DNA from: Paraspadella gotoi
Lineage: Eukaryota; Chaetognatha
Assembly (NCBI GenBank): GCA_051294375.1
Contig: CM119265.1
Coordinates: 20,306,966-20,370,965, forward strand
Length of the DNA stretch: 64,000 bases
Direction of reading: 5' to 3'
The notes under the pieces are model-generated. The model saw only the letters and a program-made list of their open reading frames with translations, was not told the DNA's origin and made no database searches. The translations under genes and the position numbers were made by a program. The first letter of the stretch is position 1. Each line of letters opens with the position of its first letter. This document shows positions 13,401 through 28,400 of this stretch, one piece after another.

Positions 13401-16400
13401 AAAATTTTATGTTCTTCAATTTTCGTAGTAGGCTATATTTATATATAGTACTATCCTTATAAAATCGAAAAATTTCAAAATAGGCTTTTCTTAATTTTGA
13501 TTGCAATTTGAATTCCTCGTCAAAAGTTGATAAATGAAAATATAAATCATTTTTAAAAATTATTTCATAAAGTGGGTTAAATATTAAAAAAACTATATTT
13601 AATACATAAAATTTTAATTTTAAGTTTAAAATATAGATTATTTTTATATTTGATCAACTTAATGAAAAAAATTTTCAAAAAGAGTTATATTCTTTATATC
13701 AACTTTTCATGACTCCAAATCTGCAAGTTAAATTTAGAATTTTTACTATGCATTAATCCTCATAGGGCAGGTACCCTATTGGGATTGAACCCCGTCACAA
13801 CTTATGGCCATGTGAAAAAAATTGAACAGATTTTCAAAGAGTAGGGGCAAACTTATAAAGCATAATATAATATCTCTTATAGTATATTTGGCACATTTAA
13901 GGCAAATTACAACAGAAAGACGTCGAGACAGCAAACACAAAACAAATTAAAGGCCCAAATTTTGATGGTTCAGAAACCCCTTTAACATCCCAGGAAGTTT
14001 CAAAACAACCTAGCCAAAGTAAGCAAAATATTTAATAAATAACTTCTTTATCTCAATATTTTAATACTAAAAAACATTGTTTCAAAATTAAAAAAAATCA
14101 AAATTCATATAATATTATTAGGTGGTACAAGATCTCAAAAAGAAACAACTAAAAATATTGAAGCTTTAAAGGCGGATCACGTGAACAAGACATCTGGATC
14201 ACAAGACGTTTTGAAAACATATAGTCAAGGTAAAAGTTATTTTTTTCTGTAAATAAAAATAACATCATCAGTGAGAAATAAAGGTACAAATAAGGGATAC
14301 AAGTTTTTAGCCGGATCTGCTTACAGCAGATTCCGCTCTATAACTAACTTTGTCGGTCCATCGGTCCACCCCCTCAACCTTGTCGGTAAATCACTTAAAT
14401 CATGTCAGAATATGAAATTATGATAAAAACAATGTCTATTGATAAATTATGCAAAAAAATTTATGTCCGTCCGTCCATCCCCCCTTAGCAAAAAACTCCA
14501 ATTCTCGTGAATGGACGAATGGATTGGAATAAGATTTTGTGCGTGGGTAGGAAAGTGTCATTTAGCTGGATAAAAAGTTTTGATGGAATCGTACATGTGG
14601 AAATGCGTTCAAATGGAAAAAACATAAGTCACATTTACTGGAATCTTTTTACTCAAAATTATTCTAATTAATAATAATAATAATTATTATTATTATTAAA
14701 TAATTATCTAAACAAGGAACGGTTATTCCAAGGTGTTGCGCCGCATTACTTTTATTTATACTTATCTTTTTTTTAAAAACAAAAGGCGGCGCCAGAAGTT
14801 GCTTAGATTTGATTTTTAACAAATGAGCAACAAACTATAGGCAAGTTATAAGCATTTTAACGACAGACATACCGATCGACCAAAAAGTGACTTATAAAGT
14901 TGCTCCGCGAGTACTCGCGTCGCAACTAATAAATTAATTAATTACCGCTAATGATCGTGGGCAGATCCGGCATTGTTTGCTCAAACTTGTTTTTAATTAT
15001 CAGCCTTATTACTAATAACATGGAATTTAAAATAAATTTTATTAAATAAAAATAATTAAAAATATTTCCAAAAAAGTAATTCTATATATTATATTATATA
15101 TATATATTATATTATATATATATATATATTATATTACCCACTTTAATTTAGGCTTGACAATGGAAGAAACAATAAGTAAAACAGTAATTCAAGACGAACA
15201 AAGAATGGATAAAGTTGATAAACCTTTGTCACAACTGGCAAAAGATAAGCTGAAAGATTCTTTTGATGACCAGTCAGATTTATTGGAACCAATAAATGGA
15301 GATAAAATAAAAGAATATGACAGTAAAGGGAGACCTAAAGAAAGCGAAAAATATTCCAGTAAAGAAAAGACAAGCAAAGAACTTTACGCGGAGGATACAA
15401 TTAGTCAGAAATTGAAAGATGAAACAAACATTATCGAAACTAAAGAATATCCTAAACATTTATCTTCTACTGCTTTAAAAGGTAGACAATCTGCAGAACA
15501 AGTTAACCACCCAGAATATTTATTGGATTATGAAAATCAAATAACTGAGCCATCATTATTACTAACGAAATCTTCAAAAAGCGCAAAAAGCATTGAACAG
15601 CTTCAATCAAGCGAGTTATTTGAAACACAAGAAATTTTTGGCAAAGTTGGAGAAACTGAAAAATTACGTAATAAAGCAATTTGTCCGAAAAGAAAGAAAG
15701 GTAGACATTTTTAAATACTATAAAAAGCTTTAGTTTTAAAAAAATTGGTGAATGGATTAATAGATACAAGTTTTAATAAGTAATAATTAACGTTTTTATC
15801 TTTTATTCTGCTACTTCTTTTCAAATATGATAATTGTTTTTGTTTTAGGCTATCTAGAAGATTCAACAATCTTAACGAGTAATGTTTTAGTCCCAGAAAA
15901 TCAAGAAGTAGATGAAACGAAATCAGTTTCAGATGAATTCAAACAATGTTCAAAATTTTGCAAAAAAAAGTGTGCTAAAGAAAAACAAGAAAATGAAACT
16001 TTGCTGGAACAAAGATCAGAAATGGAGATAAATTTCATACAATTCGACAGTGGGCAGCCAAATATAACCAAAGACAACATTTCAGAATATGAACGAAATT
16101 TATTGGAAACTGGAAGCCTGCTCAATGATAATACAGAGTTTATTCAAACGAAACCAAATAAAGCTAGATGCGGAAAATGCCCAAAGAAGAAAATAGGTAA
16201 TTTTGTTTTCAGTACAAATTTTTTTAAAAACAAATTTACGAAATATCAAAATTAAAATTATATATCATATAGTAAAAATCTTAAATTTAGGTTGAACTTT
16301 TTCTATAGTAAGATTTTTTCAAATGCAATGAAAGAATTGAGCTTTTGTTTGAAAAATAATTTTTGAAAGACAAATGAATGGTACCAGAGATCGTTAAAAT

Positions 16401-19400
16401 TTTGTTAGACACAAACTCTCGTTGGACTTTTGTCACTCTTGATTTCTTTTTGTAAAATGGTGCAGTGAATGTTGTACATCAAATTTTGAGATTTTGCATT
16501 GTGACACATTTATACATACCACTTATTTTACAAAATGTCAAATTTTTTTAATTTTTAAACCAAAAATAAATTCTTCATAAAAGCTGTAAAAAGAAAATAT
16601 AAGTTTTTTAAAAATTGTTTTTAAAAATTAGCTAAAATTAAAAAACTTTAAAAATTTAAATGATAGGTTAATTTTAGTAATTTTTAAAAATTTTTGATCT
16701 ATATACTTGAAAGGTTTTTTTAAAAAATGTTATTTTACTCTCTATCAACTTTTTGACAGGAATTTAAATTTGCTTCCAAAATTAGTAAACAACGATTTTT
16801 AAATTCTGATGTTTCAGATTTATCTTTTATTCTGCTACTTCTTTTCAAATATGATAGTATAATTATTAGTATATTTAAAATTGATTTTGTTTTAGGCTCT
16901 CTAGAAGATTCAACAATATTAACGAGTAATGTATTAGTCCCAGAAAATCAAGAAATTGATATACCTACAGGAAAAACAAAGCAAAATTTAAAACCCAGTC
17001 GTTCAAAAGAAACATTTCAAAACTTTTGTGAAACTATTCATGTAGATGAAACGAAATCAGGTTCAGATGAATTCAAACAATGTTCAGAATTTTGCAAAAA
17101 AAAGTGTGCTAAGGAAAAACAAGAAAATGAAACTTTGCTGGAACAAAGATCAGAAATGGAGATAGATTTTATAGAATTCGACAGTGGGCAACCAAATATT
17201 TCCAAAGAGAACATTTCAGATTATGAACAAAATTTGTTGGGAACTGGAATACTGCTCAATGATAATATAGAGTTCATTCAAACTAAGCAAAATAAAGCTG
17301 CATGTGGCAAATGCTCAAAGAAGAATAAAGGTAATTTTGTTTAAAGTACAATTTAAAAAAAAAATTAACTAGGAAGTATTAAAATTATAAATTATATATT
17401 ATATAGTAAAAATTTATACTTAGGTTTAGCCTTTTTTTAGATTTTTTCGAATGCTCTGAAAGAATTAAGCTTCATTTGAAAAATATTTCTTGAAAGAAAA
17501 ATGAATGGTACCAATAGATACCATTTAAAAGATTGTTAAAAATCTATTAACTGTGTAAAATGGCGCAGTAAAAGTTGCATATCAAAATTCGGATAGTAAA
17601 TCAGGACAAGTCTTGAATGAGTCAACTTTAAAAAAAATTGTCTTTAATTTCTCATATTTTGCAATATTTATACATACATAATACTTATTATAGAAAATAT
17701 CAAAATTTTAAAATGATTCTTTTTTAAATTAAAAAAAATGAATTCTTCATAAAAATTGGATAAATGAAAATAGAAGTTTCTTAAATTTTCCAAAAAAAGT
17801 CAGCTAAAATTAAAAAAAAAACTATGTTGTTCACACTTAAGAAAAACGAAATATTAATTAGCTGTTACAACGATTTTATTTAACAATAATCCCGTACATG
17901 TATCGAGTCTTCATCAGCGTTTACAAAAACTAAAAGACTTTTGAAGATGGGGGGGGGGTTCTTTCTCTTTCTTTCTCTTGAACTTTTGTCCTTGACTTTG
18001 ACCTCATGATTCTTTTCCTCTTTTCACTCTTATTCTCTCCCTTTCTCTTTCTTTTAACCAAAATATTTGTTACTTTTTTGTGACTGTCTTTCTCGCATTT
18101 ACTTCGCAAATGAACTATGGTTAAGCGATGTTAACCGAAATATATTGCTCAAATAAAAATAATATGCGTTTTCCTCATAAAACTATGTTAATCACCAATA
18201 TTATGAGAGAGAGTTTCCAACAAAGAATTGAGAAAGGGATAGTGGTCAGATATGAGGACAGGTGAAGGTAAGAACAGGGAAGGAGAGATAAGTTGATTTG
18301 AAATTGGTGAAAAATGGAAAGAGAGATAGGGAGAGAGAGAGGGAGAGAGAGAGAGAGAGAGAAAAAAATACATTTGGCAATGTACAACAAAGATAAAAAT
18401 AATTTAGTAGGCTTAATATTAGCTAATAATCATGAAATAAATAAGTTAAATTTACTAGTGAGATATAAGTGAAATTGAAAATAAATGGTGAAGAATAGAT
18501 AAGAAAAGAGATAGTGAAAAACAAGTAAAGAAAAGAGCACAAAATGAGCTGCCCCCTCGGCCGAACAAAAGCGGGACATTACCAATATGGATTGATCATT
18601 GGCCTATCTTAGGCTGAGAGGATATTTTTGTGGAGTGAGATAGGTTGGAATCGGGTAAAGATTCACCTGGGGAAATGCCAAGTACCACTCGAATATCTCT
18701 CTGGCCTGATAAGCCTGCCAAAGACCCTCCTCTCACCTGCCGGTGAGGCGATGGATGCCTGTTCTGGCCTGCTTTGATGCAGGTGATACAGATTCCTCCC
18801 CCTCCTCCTGCAGCCGTCATTTTGGGTTACGCTTGAGAAGAATTGTGAGAAGAGTTGCACCAAGTTGCTGCATTGGGTGTTCTACCACCAACTTGATTAG
18901 CGAATCATAGCTTGGAGCGAGCACGAATCGTCCTCCAGCATTCAAAAGAGGCTCAAGAGCTTATTGTAATAGCCTCTCTAATACCTCTTGAGAACCAGTT
19001 TGGTGATGTGACAGCATGAGACATGAGGCAGCAAGACTTAAAAGCTGTCTCACTGCTGTCCGTCCTCAGCCTCTTCTCAATGGCTGAGCAGGCAAAATCA
19101 TCTCCTACAACCATGCGTCCCGGGTTCAATCACTGGGTATCCCGTTCTGGCTTAAATTTGACGGAGCCGGGCTAAAACATGCCGAGACCAGAGAGGTAGT
19201 CATGAGATCCGCCGCCCCCGACGCCAGTTGGTGAGATACCCCGTGCCCTTGGTATCACAGGCATGGAGATCGGGGGTCGACAGAATATGTAGAGCTCTTC
19301 TGGTAAGGGACCTGACCATGGCGAGCTTGTGCAACAAGGGAGCATGCGAATCGAAGGAAATGTATTGGTCAGTGTGGGTTGATTTGTGATAGACAGAAAA

Positions 19401-22400
19401 CTCCAATGAGCTGCCCTCACTGCGCTTTATAAGCACATCAAGCATTGAAATTTTACCATTCATCTCCTTTTTGCATCTCCTTATCTACCCCGTGTCCGTT
19501 CGCGAGTGACACCAAAAAAATCTTTACCTTAAATATTTAGTATATATAATTCATAAGTATATCATTAGTTAGAGAACTACTGAACGTTTTTTATATATAA
19601 GTTACATTTTTTGTTTAATTCATTTACTATTCTATATTTAATCTTTTATCTCACACAGTAAAATTGGCGAAAAAAGACCATTTAAGGCGTATTTGCCATT
19701 GCCTTTAAAAAAGTTTTTACATTATAAGAAATCCCTATTAATGATCTAATCAATAGCGTATCTGAATTATAGTAATATTAATAAATTTTTGAGTAATGAT
19801 TTTTTATTTATTCTTTTATTTGTAAATCTTAAGTTTTCTTTGTGCAATTGTTGACTGTCTTGAATAATTATTTTATATCATAAGGATTCCCAGTTAATGC
19901 TTCATTTAATTGTATAAATAAATTTCAATAATTTGAAGTAATTAATGAGTAATTAATTTATAATATATTTTTTTGTAAAGTTTTTTAGTTTTTTCGGTTT
20001 TTATTGAAGATGAAATTGAATTACCATTAAAGAAAGATTATTTTACATAAGTAAATATAAAATCTTAAAATATAAAATATAAAATTTTATGAAATTAAAA
20101 TATAATAAACCTCCACTACTTTGCTATTGAAGAGACAGTAATTATTGATAAGTGTTGATGACAGAACTGTTCAATATAAGCAGTCCCTGAGCTTTGGATC
20201 AGGCTGTAACACCATGTTACAGGCAGAGGTTAAGCGCCCCATCCCTCTTAACTGCTAGGCGGCCACCGGGCTAGAACCCCGACCTTTGGGTTGGGAGGCG
20301 AATGACTTGCCTCCGGCACCAATGGCCGCTGATGAACGGTTGGTGGATTTTAGTCCACCATACATCCCCCTCCCATAGGGAGAAGTCTGTTGGTCTCTTC
20401 AGTGAATTGTTGTTGTTGGTGGAAAGTGCATCACCAAGTTGAGGCATGTCGCCTGATGTGTTGTGGGCGGAAAGTCATCGCCAGGTTGAGGCATGTCGCC
20501 TGAAAGTGTTGTTGTTGCTGTTGTGTTCGGAAGTCGGGCTCACCAATGAAGAGACAGTAATTATTGATATGTGTTAATGACAGAACCGTTAATATAAGCA
20601 GTCCCTGAGCTTCGGATCAGGCTGTAACACCATGTTACAGGCGAGTTAAGCGCCCCGTCCCTCTTAACTGCCAGACGACCACCGGGCTAGAACCCCGGAC
20701 CTTTGGGTTGGGAGGCGAATGACTTGCCTCCGGCACCAATGGCCGCTGATGAACGGTTGGTGGATTTTAGTCCACCATACTATAGAATGAGAAAAGAAAA
20801 TTTAAAAAATATTCATCCACACCACTTATTTTCAATTTCACTTATATCTCACTAGTTAATTTAACTCATTTATGAAATTGGTACAACCAATATAAAAATT
20901 ATCCAATCTTTTAATAAATAAGCTATCTTGCCCCTGACTTGGAACAGGCTTTGGTGGTTTAAGGCCTCCATCACTCTTACAAGATAATGACATAGCAGGT
21001 CCCTGTAAGCTTTCAATCAAGACTCTCACACAATTTCGTTTATTCACTACCAGAGTACCTGGCTTTCTTATCAATGAAGTGGTATAATGTTTCAATTGTA
21101 TGAAAAGACCACTCCCCTTAATTTTTAGATCGGGGAATTAGCTAATGTTAAGTCTACTAAATTATTTTTATCTTTGTTGTACATTGCCAAATGAATTTTT
21201 AAAAAAAATAATTAATTTAATTTTAATTTAATTAATTTCTTAATTAAATTTTTCTCTCTCTCTTACCTTCACCTGTCCTCATATCTGACCACTATCCCTT
21301 TCTCAATTCGTTGTTGGAAACTCTTTCTCTCTTTCACTAACTCAATATTTGTGAACTAAGACTTCGCTTTTCAAAAACGCTGATGAAGACTCAAAAACAA
21401 GAGTCGAAACATGAATGAAATTATTGTTAAATAAAATCGTTGTAACAGCTAATAAAAATTATGTTTTTCTTTAAATCATTAATACAACGAAAAGAGAGAC
21501 ATACACATTGCTCTTTATACTAAATATTAATGATAGGTTAATTTTATTATTTTTTTAAAATTTTCATCTATTTACTTGTAATATTTTTGAACGATTTTTG
21601 AATTTTGATGTTTCAGGAGGCAAGTTCATGTATAAATAAAGGTCAATGAAAAAATTAGGAAATAAAAAAAATATTTTATTCATATAAAAATGTTCATAAG
21701 TACAAGATTTTTTATGATCAAATATTCAACTTTATATTGTTTGATTTTAAAACTTTNNNNNNNNNNTTCGATCAGAGAATTTACATATTTAAGGTATCAG
21801 ATTTGCCAATGTTTGAAGATATTTTGAGATCAGCTAATTTTTTAGCTTGTGCTACATTTAATACAATTGAAAAAATAACAAGTTTGAACAAACAATGTCG
21901 GATCTGCCTGTGACAAGAAAATTCATAAATAAATAGAGAGAGAGAAATATAACTAAAAACGTTATAAATTATAACAGATTTCTAAATAAATCAATTTATC
22001 AAATAATTATTTAACCAAATTATCAATTAATCAATCAGAGAGAAATAAAAAGAGAAATTTTTAAAAATTCAAATCAATGTGTCTTTTGGTTTTCTAATTT
22101 AAACTCTTTTTCACTCCTACGATTCCATCAAAAATATATTTACAGCTTGATTCTACACTTTCCTACCCGCACACCAAATTTTTTTTTAATTTATCAATCC
22201 AATTTTTAATAAATATATAATTATGAGTAAATATAGGTAAAAAACTTTACAAGAGACTTTTGTTTTTTCCATTTAAACTAATTTCCACTCGCACGATTCC
22301 ATCGAAACTTTATATCCAGCTCAATCACACACTTTCCTACGAACACAAGATTTCATTCCAATCCATCCATCCAATCACGAGTTATTGGAGTTTAATGCTA

Positions 22401-25400
22401 AGGGGGGATGGACGCACTGACGGACGGCTATCATTTTTTTTGCATAATTTATCATAATTATAGGTTCTTATATAATAATGATTTACCCACAAAATTTTGG
22501 GGTAGAACTGATGGACCGACAAAGTGAATTATAGAGTTGGAATCTGCTGATAATCAGATCCGACTAAAAATAGGCAGAACTGAAAACAAAGGAAAAGCTG
22601 AAGAGAATGGGAAATTTAAAAATGTTAACAACCTTAGTTTCATATCTGTTATATAATTAAAGGTTTTTTATCTTTTATTCTGCTACTTCTATTTAAATAT
22701 GATAGTAAAATTAATAGTAACATTTAAAATTGTTTTTGTTTTAGGCTATCAAGAAGATTCAACAATCTTAACAAGTAATGTATTAGTCCCAGAAAATCAA
22801 GAAATTGATATACCTACAGGAAAAACAGACCAAAATTTAAAACCCAATCGTTCAAAAGAAACATTTCAAAACTTTTGTGAAACTATTCATGTAGATGAAA
22901 CAAAATCAGGTTCAGATGAATTCAAACAATGTTCAAAAATTTGCAAAAAAAAGTGTGCTAAGGAAAAACAAGAAAATGAAACCTTGCTGGAACAAAGATC
23001 AGAAATGGAGATAGATTTTATAAAATTCGACAGTGGGCAACCAAATATTTCCAAAGAGAACATTTCAGAATATGAACGAAATTTGTTGGAAACTGGAATA
23101 CTGCTCAATGATAATACAGAGTTTATTCAAACAAAACCAAATATAGCTCTCTGTAGAAAGTGCTCAAAGAAGAAAAAAGGTAATTTCGTTTTAAGTAGGG
23201 ACCAACTCCGGAGATAATATAAAATTTCGACTATTAGCAAAGTTTTTTAGTTGTCTTGACTAAATATTTAATCAATCATTTTCCAAAAAAATTTACATTA
23301 TATGTCTTGATCAATACATTAAATATTACTTGTCTTTTTTCGCATTATAAAAAATTTGATATGAATTATACTAGAAAAGTAGACAAATTTTTATGAGCTA
23401 TCTGAATCTAGTCTTAAAATTTAAAAATAAAATTTGGCCTTTCCTATCTATAAATAAATATTAAAAAATTAATTATTTGGGTATAAAGCCATATAAGAAA
23501 AGTTTTGTTCATTAAAAATATACTTAAAAATGTATAAATTTTCGTTTGAGCAAGTAATCATTCTAAATTTTTGACTCACCCCATTGAGTGGGGCTACCCC
23601 TATTTTAACTACAATTAAAAAAAAACAAACTAGGAAGTATTAAAATTATAAATTGTATATTATAGTAAAAATTTTATACTTAAGTTAAGCTTTTTAAAGA
23701 TTTTTTTTAATGCTCTGAAATAGGGGTAGCCGCACTCAATGGGGTGAGTCAAAAATTTAGAGTGAGTACATGCTCAAACGAATATTTAGACATTTTTAAG
23801 AATACTTTCAATGGACAAAAAATTTCTAATATGGCTCTATACCCTAGTAATTAATTTTTTAATATTTATTTATAGATAGGAAAGGCCCAAAAATTTTTTT
23901 AGAATTTTTAAATTTTAAGAACAGATTCAGAAAGCTCATAAAAAGTTGTCTACACAAAAGTATAATTCTTTTTTAAATATTTTTACGATAAGTGTGTCAA
24001 AAATAAGAAAAACCATAAAAAATCATCATCATCATCATGTTTTGATAAATTTATAAGTTTTTTTATATTTTCACTTAGAAAACGTAGGAATTTTTAAAAG
24101 CTGTAATTATATTTCTTGTTTAACTTTTTATGCTCTATCATAATCCATCAAAAAATTTAAAATTTAAAAAAATATTTTTTGCTCTATATAGTAATATAAT
24201 ATTTTTAATTAGGCTAGTACCCTCAGAAGAAAGCACTTTTGACAAAAAATATTTTAATACCATAATCTATGGTCATGATAGATTATTTTAACGCTGTATA
24301 CATTAGCATTTAAATTTCATCGGCTATGGCTATCTGAAAGAATTAAGCTTCGTTTTATAAAGATTTACTGCTTTATCTGATGTTACACAGTAAATTAATT
24401 TTTGAAAAAAAAATTATCGATATATTATTGGCCGGGACATTAGGGGACTCATTTTCAAGGTTTAAAACATAGTGATTAAGGTTAAGCAAAGGCTTCAGCA
24501 TAATATGTTACCTTAATGTTTTTCTCGGAAATTTATGTTCTTGATACTGTGGTACAAACAAATGTATACTCTAAAAATAGTACTAGATTATTGTAATTTA
24601 AAATATTACTTTTTTGTATAACAGTTAGAATTATGTTTGTACATTTTCTATTTCAAAGATCAAGTCTCATCTTTCAATATCTTTTATACAGTAATTTTTT
24701 TAAAATGTATTCTTTTTTGTTTCAAATTCCCTATATTTTTTCGGCAGATAGAGAAATAAAAATTTTGCCAAACACTTCCGGTCTCTACCTCAGGCAATTT
24801 TTCGGTTTATGCCTAATTTAATAGATTGAAACAAGAAAAACATGCGACACTGAATGCAGAGGGAAAGCTGAATAGAATGGGCAATTTACAAATTAACAAT
24901 TAACAATTTTAGTTTCATATCAGCAAATAAAAAATCGACTTTTTGGATCTAGACATTTGTAAATTTTTTTAAAAACCTATGTAAATTTTTTTTAATGAGG
25001 TAAAATTTATATTCTTGCAGCTAAAAAATCCCCAGAAGAGGATTTTGTGACAATGGATTTCCTAACAGAAGATGAAGACATTGGTTTACAACAGTCCAAA
25101 AAAATTTCTAATATGAAATGTCCAGATTCATGTGAAAAAAAATATAGTGTTCAAAACCAAGTAGAAGATGACTTACATGGTATAGAGATTGAAAAACTTT
25201 CTAAAAAATATTATAGCAATCATAAAAGAAAAACAATACTTAAACAAGAAAATGTAAAAACATCTCCCGAATCACATGATTCTTTAAAAAAAATTGAAAA
25301 AAATCAAGAAAGATACGATGAAAGGATTTGCAACAAGCAAAAATGTAAGATCTTAATAAAAATATAATGTTCAAAATAGTTCTTTTATTAAAATTTTTTT

Positions 25401-28400
25401 TCAGGTAAATCAATACAAAAAGAAAATGTACCTAATACCATTGAAATAGAACCTGAAATAATCTTTAAAAAATCATCTGAAACATTGTATATTAAAGATT
25501 CAGAAAAAGAATTAGTTTCTTCAAGAAAATGCCTAAAAACTTGTTCGAGGATGTGTGCCTTGCAAGATGGTTACCCAGAAAGATATGAAAGCCTAACCAA
25601 GTTAACAGAACAAAAGAGTAAGTATATAAATATATAAAAATAAAAGTAATATAAGCAACATCTGAGTAATAATGATATTGTTATCTAAAATTTTAACTAA
25701 ATAAAAATAAATATGAATATTATATTATATGAATATTAATATACAATATATTTATAATTGTAAAAAAATTTTTAGGATATAAAAAAGATGAAGACATCAC
25801 AAAATTATCTCTATCCGAAGACATAGAGCCAATGGAAATTGAATATCAGTCAGGGCCAGACTTTACTGAAAAATCATTTTTACAGAAAGAGAAATGTGCC
25901 TGCAAAACAGAAACTAAAGCTGACTGGAAAGAATATAATGAATCAATAAAAACGAATTTGTTTAAAGCAGGGAAGGATTGCGAAATCGCTTCTAAATCGA
26001 GTCAATATTTTGATGATAACAGCAAACAATCAAAATTTGTTTGTAAAAAACCAAAGGCTATTCAAGAACAAGCTCATGCAGAGCAAAGTTTTGAAAACAT
26101 TAAAATTGACAAAGCGTTGCTTAATTGTTATTGTTTTGTAAAAAGAACAAGTATTATTTTTTTTCTGCAATTAGTTTCATCATTGAGCTTTAAACACTCT
26201 CACTTCATTGATTTTAAGCTACGGGATAAAATTGCTTTTGGCAATGTTTTGGATATAACCAGTAGGGGGAAGTGAAAGTTTGGAATCAAAATTTAGCAGT
26301 TATATCTTGAAAACTATCATATTAGTAAATATTAATCTGTAATTATTTTTCTTTTTTTACAAATATAGTATCCCAGTCAGATTATTTGGTATATAGTACT
26401 ACCCTTATATAATATCAAAATTTCAATTTTTTTTTTAAATCTGAGAACAGATTCAGATTCCTTGTAAAAAGTTATAGTAAAAGTATAGTTAAAGTAAAAA
26501 AAATATAAACCTTTTTCAAAAATTATATCATTAAGTAGGTTAAAATTACAAAAAACTATATTTTTAAGCTGGAAATTAAAAATTGGCATATTAAATACAG
26601 TTTTTTACATTTTTGACCAACTTAATAAAAATATTTTTAAAAAAGAATTATACTTAGTTATATCAACTTTTTGCAAGGAATCCAAATAAGATCTTAAAAT
26701 TTAAAAATTTGCATTTTGAAATTTTAGCCTATTATAAACTTATTATTATATATAAATATAGCTCATTGGTGCCAACTAATGTATAAATTTCCCGAAGTAT
26801 TTTTAATAGTTTTTACTTTTATATTTCATATGCTAAATTTTAATTTTCTATAATTTTATCATTTTCACATCACTCTAATAACTAGCTTTTAATTAATTAA
26901 GAATGAAACAGAAACATTTGTTTTAAAGATTTAAAGTTTTAAAGATTTTTACAATTTTTGATTCATATTATTTCCCAAGGTTTCTCGTTTTTTTTGTTAA
27001 TAAACTCCTAATTTAGTCCATTATTTTCTTGTAAATTGCTTTCATAAAGAAAATAAAAGAATTCTTACCCCAAGGAAGTTAAAACTAATTAATTAATTAA
27101 CCTTTAAATAAACCATTATTTAGAATATCACTTTTTATAAAATGTTTATTTAATTCAATGAACAATATATATATATATCATTATCTTTAAGGAACGTTAA
27201 AAAATAAGTACATAAAATATAATTTTTATTGTGTCATTTGTATTTGGATACTGGGTAGCTTTGAATAAAGCCTAGGCTTTCTTTCAAATGGTGATAATAA
27301 ATGATTTTGACATATTAAAAAGCTTATAAAAAGTAATTGTACAAAGCATCTCGATAAGAAGTAAAAAATAGTTATTGATTGAACATTTGAAATTCATCAG
27401 CATCAACCCATTTTTTTTCTTACAAAAAAAAAATTAAATAAGAACAAGTTTGAGCAAACAATGCCGGATCTGCCCACGATCATTAGCGGTAAGCAGCTGA
27501 TCGGATAATTAATTTTACATTTAATATAAAAAAACTTAATCAAATATTTTTTTTTATTTAAACTTATTTCCACTGGGACGATTTTATCAAAATTCAATCA
27601 CACACTTTTTACCCAAACACAAAGTTTTAAGTAAATCGCCCCATCCACTAACATATTAATAAGGGTTGGACCGACAAAGTGAATTATAGAGCCGGAATCT
27701 GCAGTAAGCAGATCAGGTTAAAAACCATATCAGTACGTAATTTTTTCCATTCCCTCTTGGAAAATAAGGCGCCAAAACCTTTTATAGTTTCAGAAACTTT
27801 TACAGCATTACATTAAAAGAATAAAGATCGAAAAAAATAATACAGTCCTGTGCAAAAAAAAAAAAGCGCCACTTTATTTCAGACTTTAAAAATTACTTCA
27901 TATACTTAAATTTTTACAAAAATTTTAAAAGTGACTTCATGTTTATTGAAAGATGATAAGTTTGGCATAAATTTTATTAAAATTGGGCCATCCATTTAGG
28001 AGTAATGATTTTTTAAAATGAAATACTCTACTGCAAAGCCGAATATAAAAAAATCTGATAAATTTTAAACTAATCTTTTTTCTTCTGATTTTTTGCAATA
28101 TTTTATTATTTTGAAATAGATTAAAAATGAAAAAAATTTACACTGGACATTCGGAAGGATAGATGGATAACTGGATAGCCCCAGATCTTTAAATAATAAT
28201 CTTAAGGTTATTAAAACATACGATGAAAGACAGGTCCATGATTCTGAAACTTTTGCATGGATTTAAAATGGAGTAAAATGAAATGATCAAATAATGTAAC
28301 TAAATTATCTGATAAAACGACTTCAGATTTTGCATCCTGGTAAAAAAATCACTAACGTTTTTTTATCTTTTAACTCCCAGTAGTTCAGCTTGCTTACTTT

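Larger units (their letters stand above)
17818..21475. mobile_element. composite inverted repeat with Penelope-like hallmarks
   Basis: Left arm (17818-18480) is repeated inverted at 20815-21475: both contain GCTGTTACAACGATTTTATT, GATATGAGGACAGGTGAAGG-like and AAATTTACTAGTGAGATATA-like blocks. The right arm is split by a retroposon tail (20865-21110). The centre (18540-19500) is GC-richer and unrecognised, followed by two SINEs. Confidence 0.6.
17331..22744 (+). other. 5.4 kb intron filled with mobile-element debris
   Basis: Intron between class D copies 2 and 3. Holds the composite inverted repeat 17818-21475, two SINEs, a minus-strand retroposon tail, a 10-N gap at 21758-21767 and a TGTCGGATCTGC element. 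No additional gene supported; frames at 18596-18863 and 19172-19463 look like chance openings in GC-rich repeat DNA. Confidence 0.6.
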
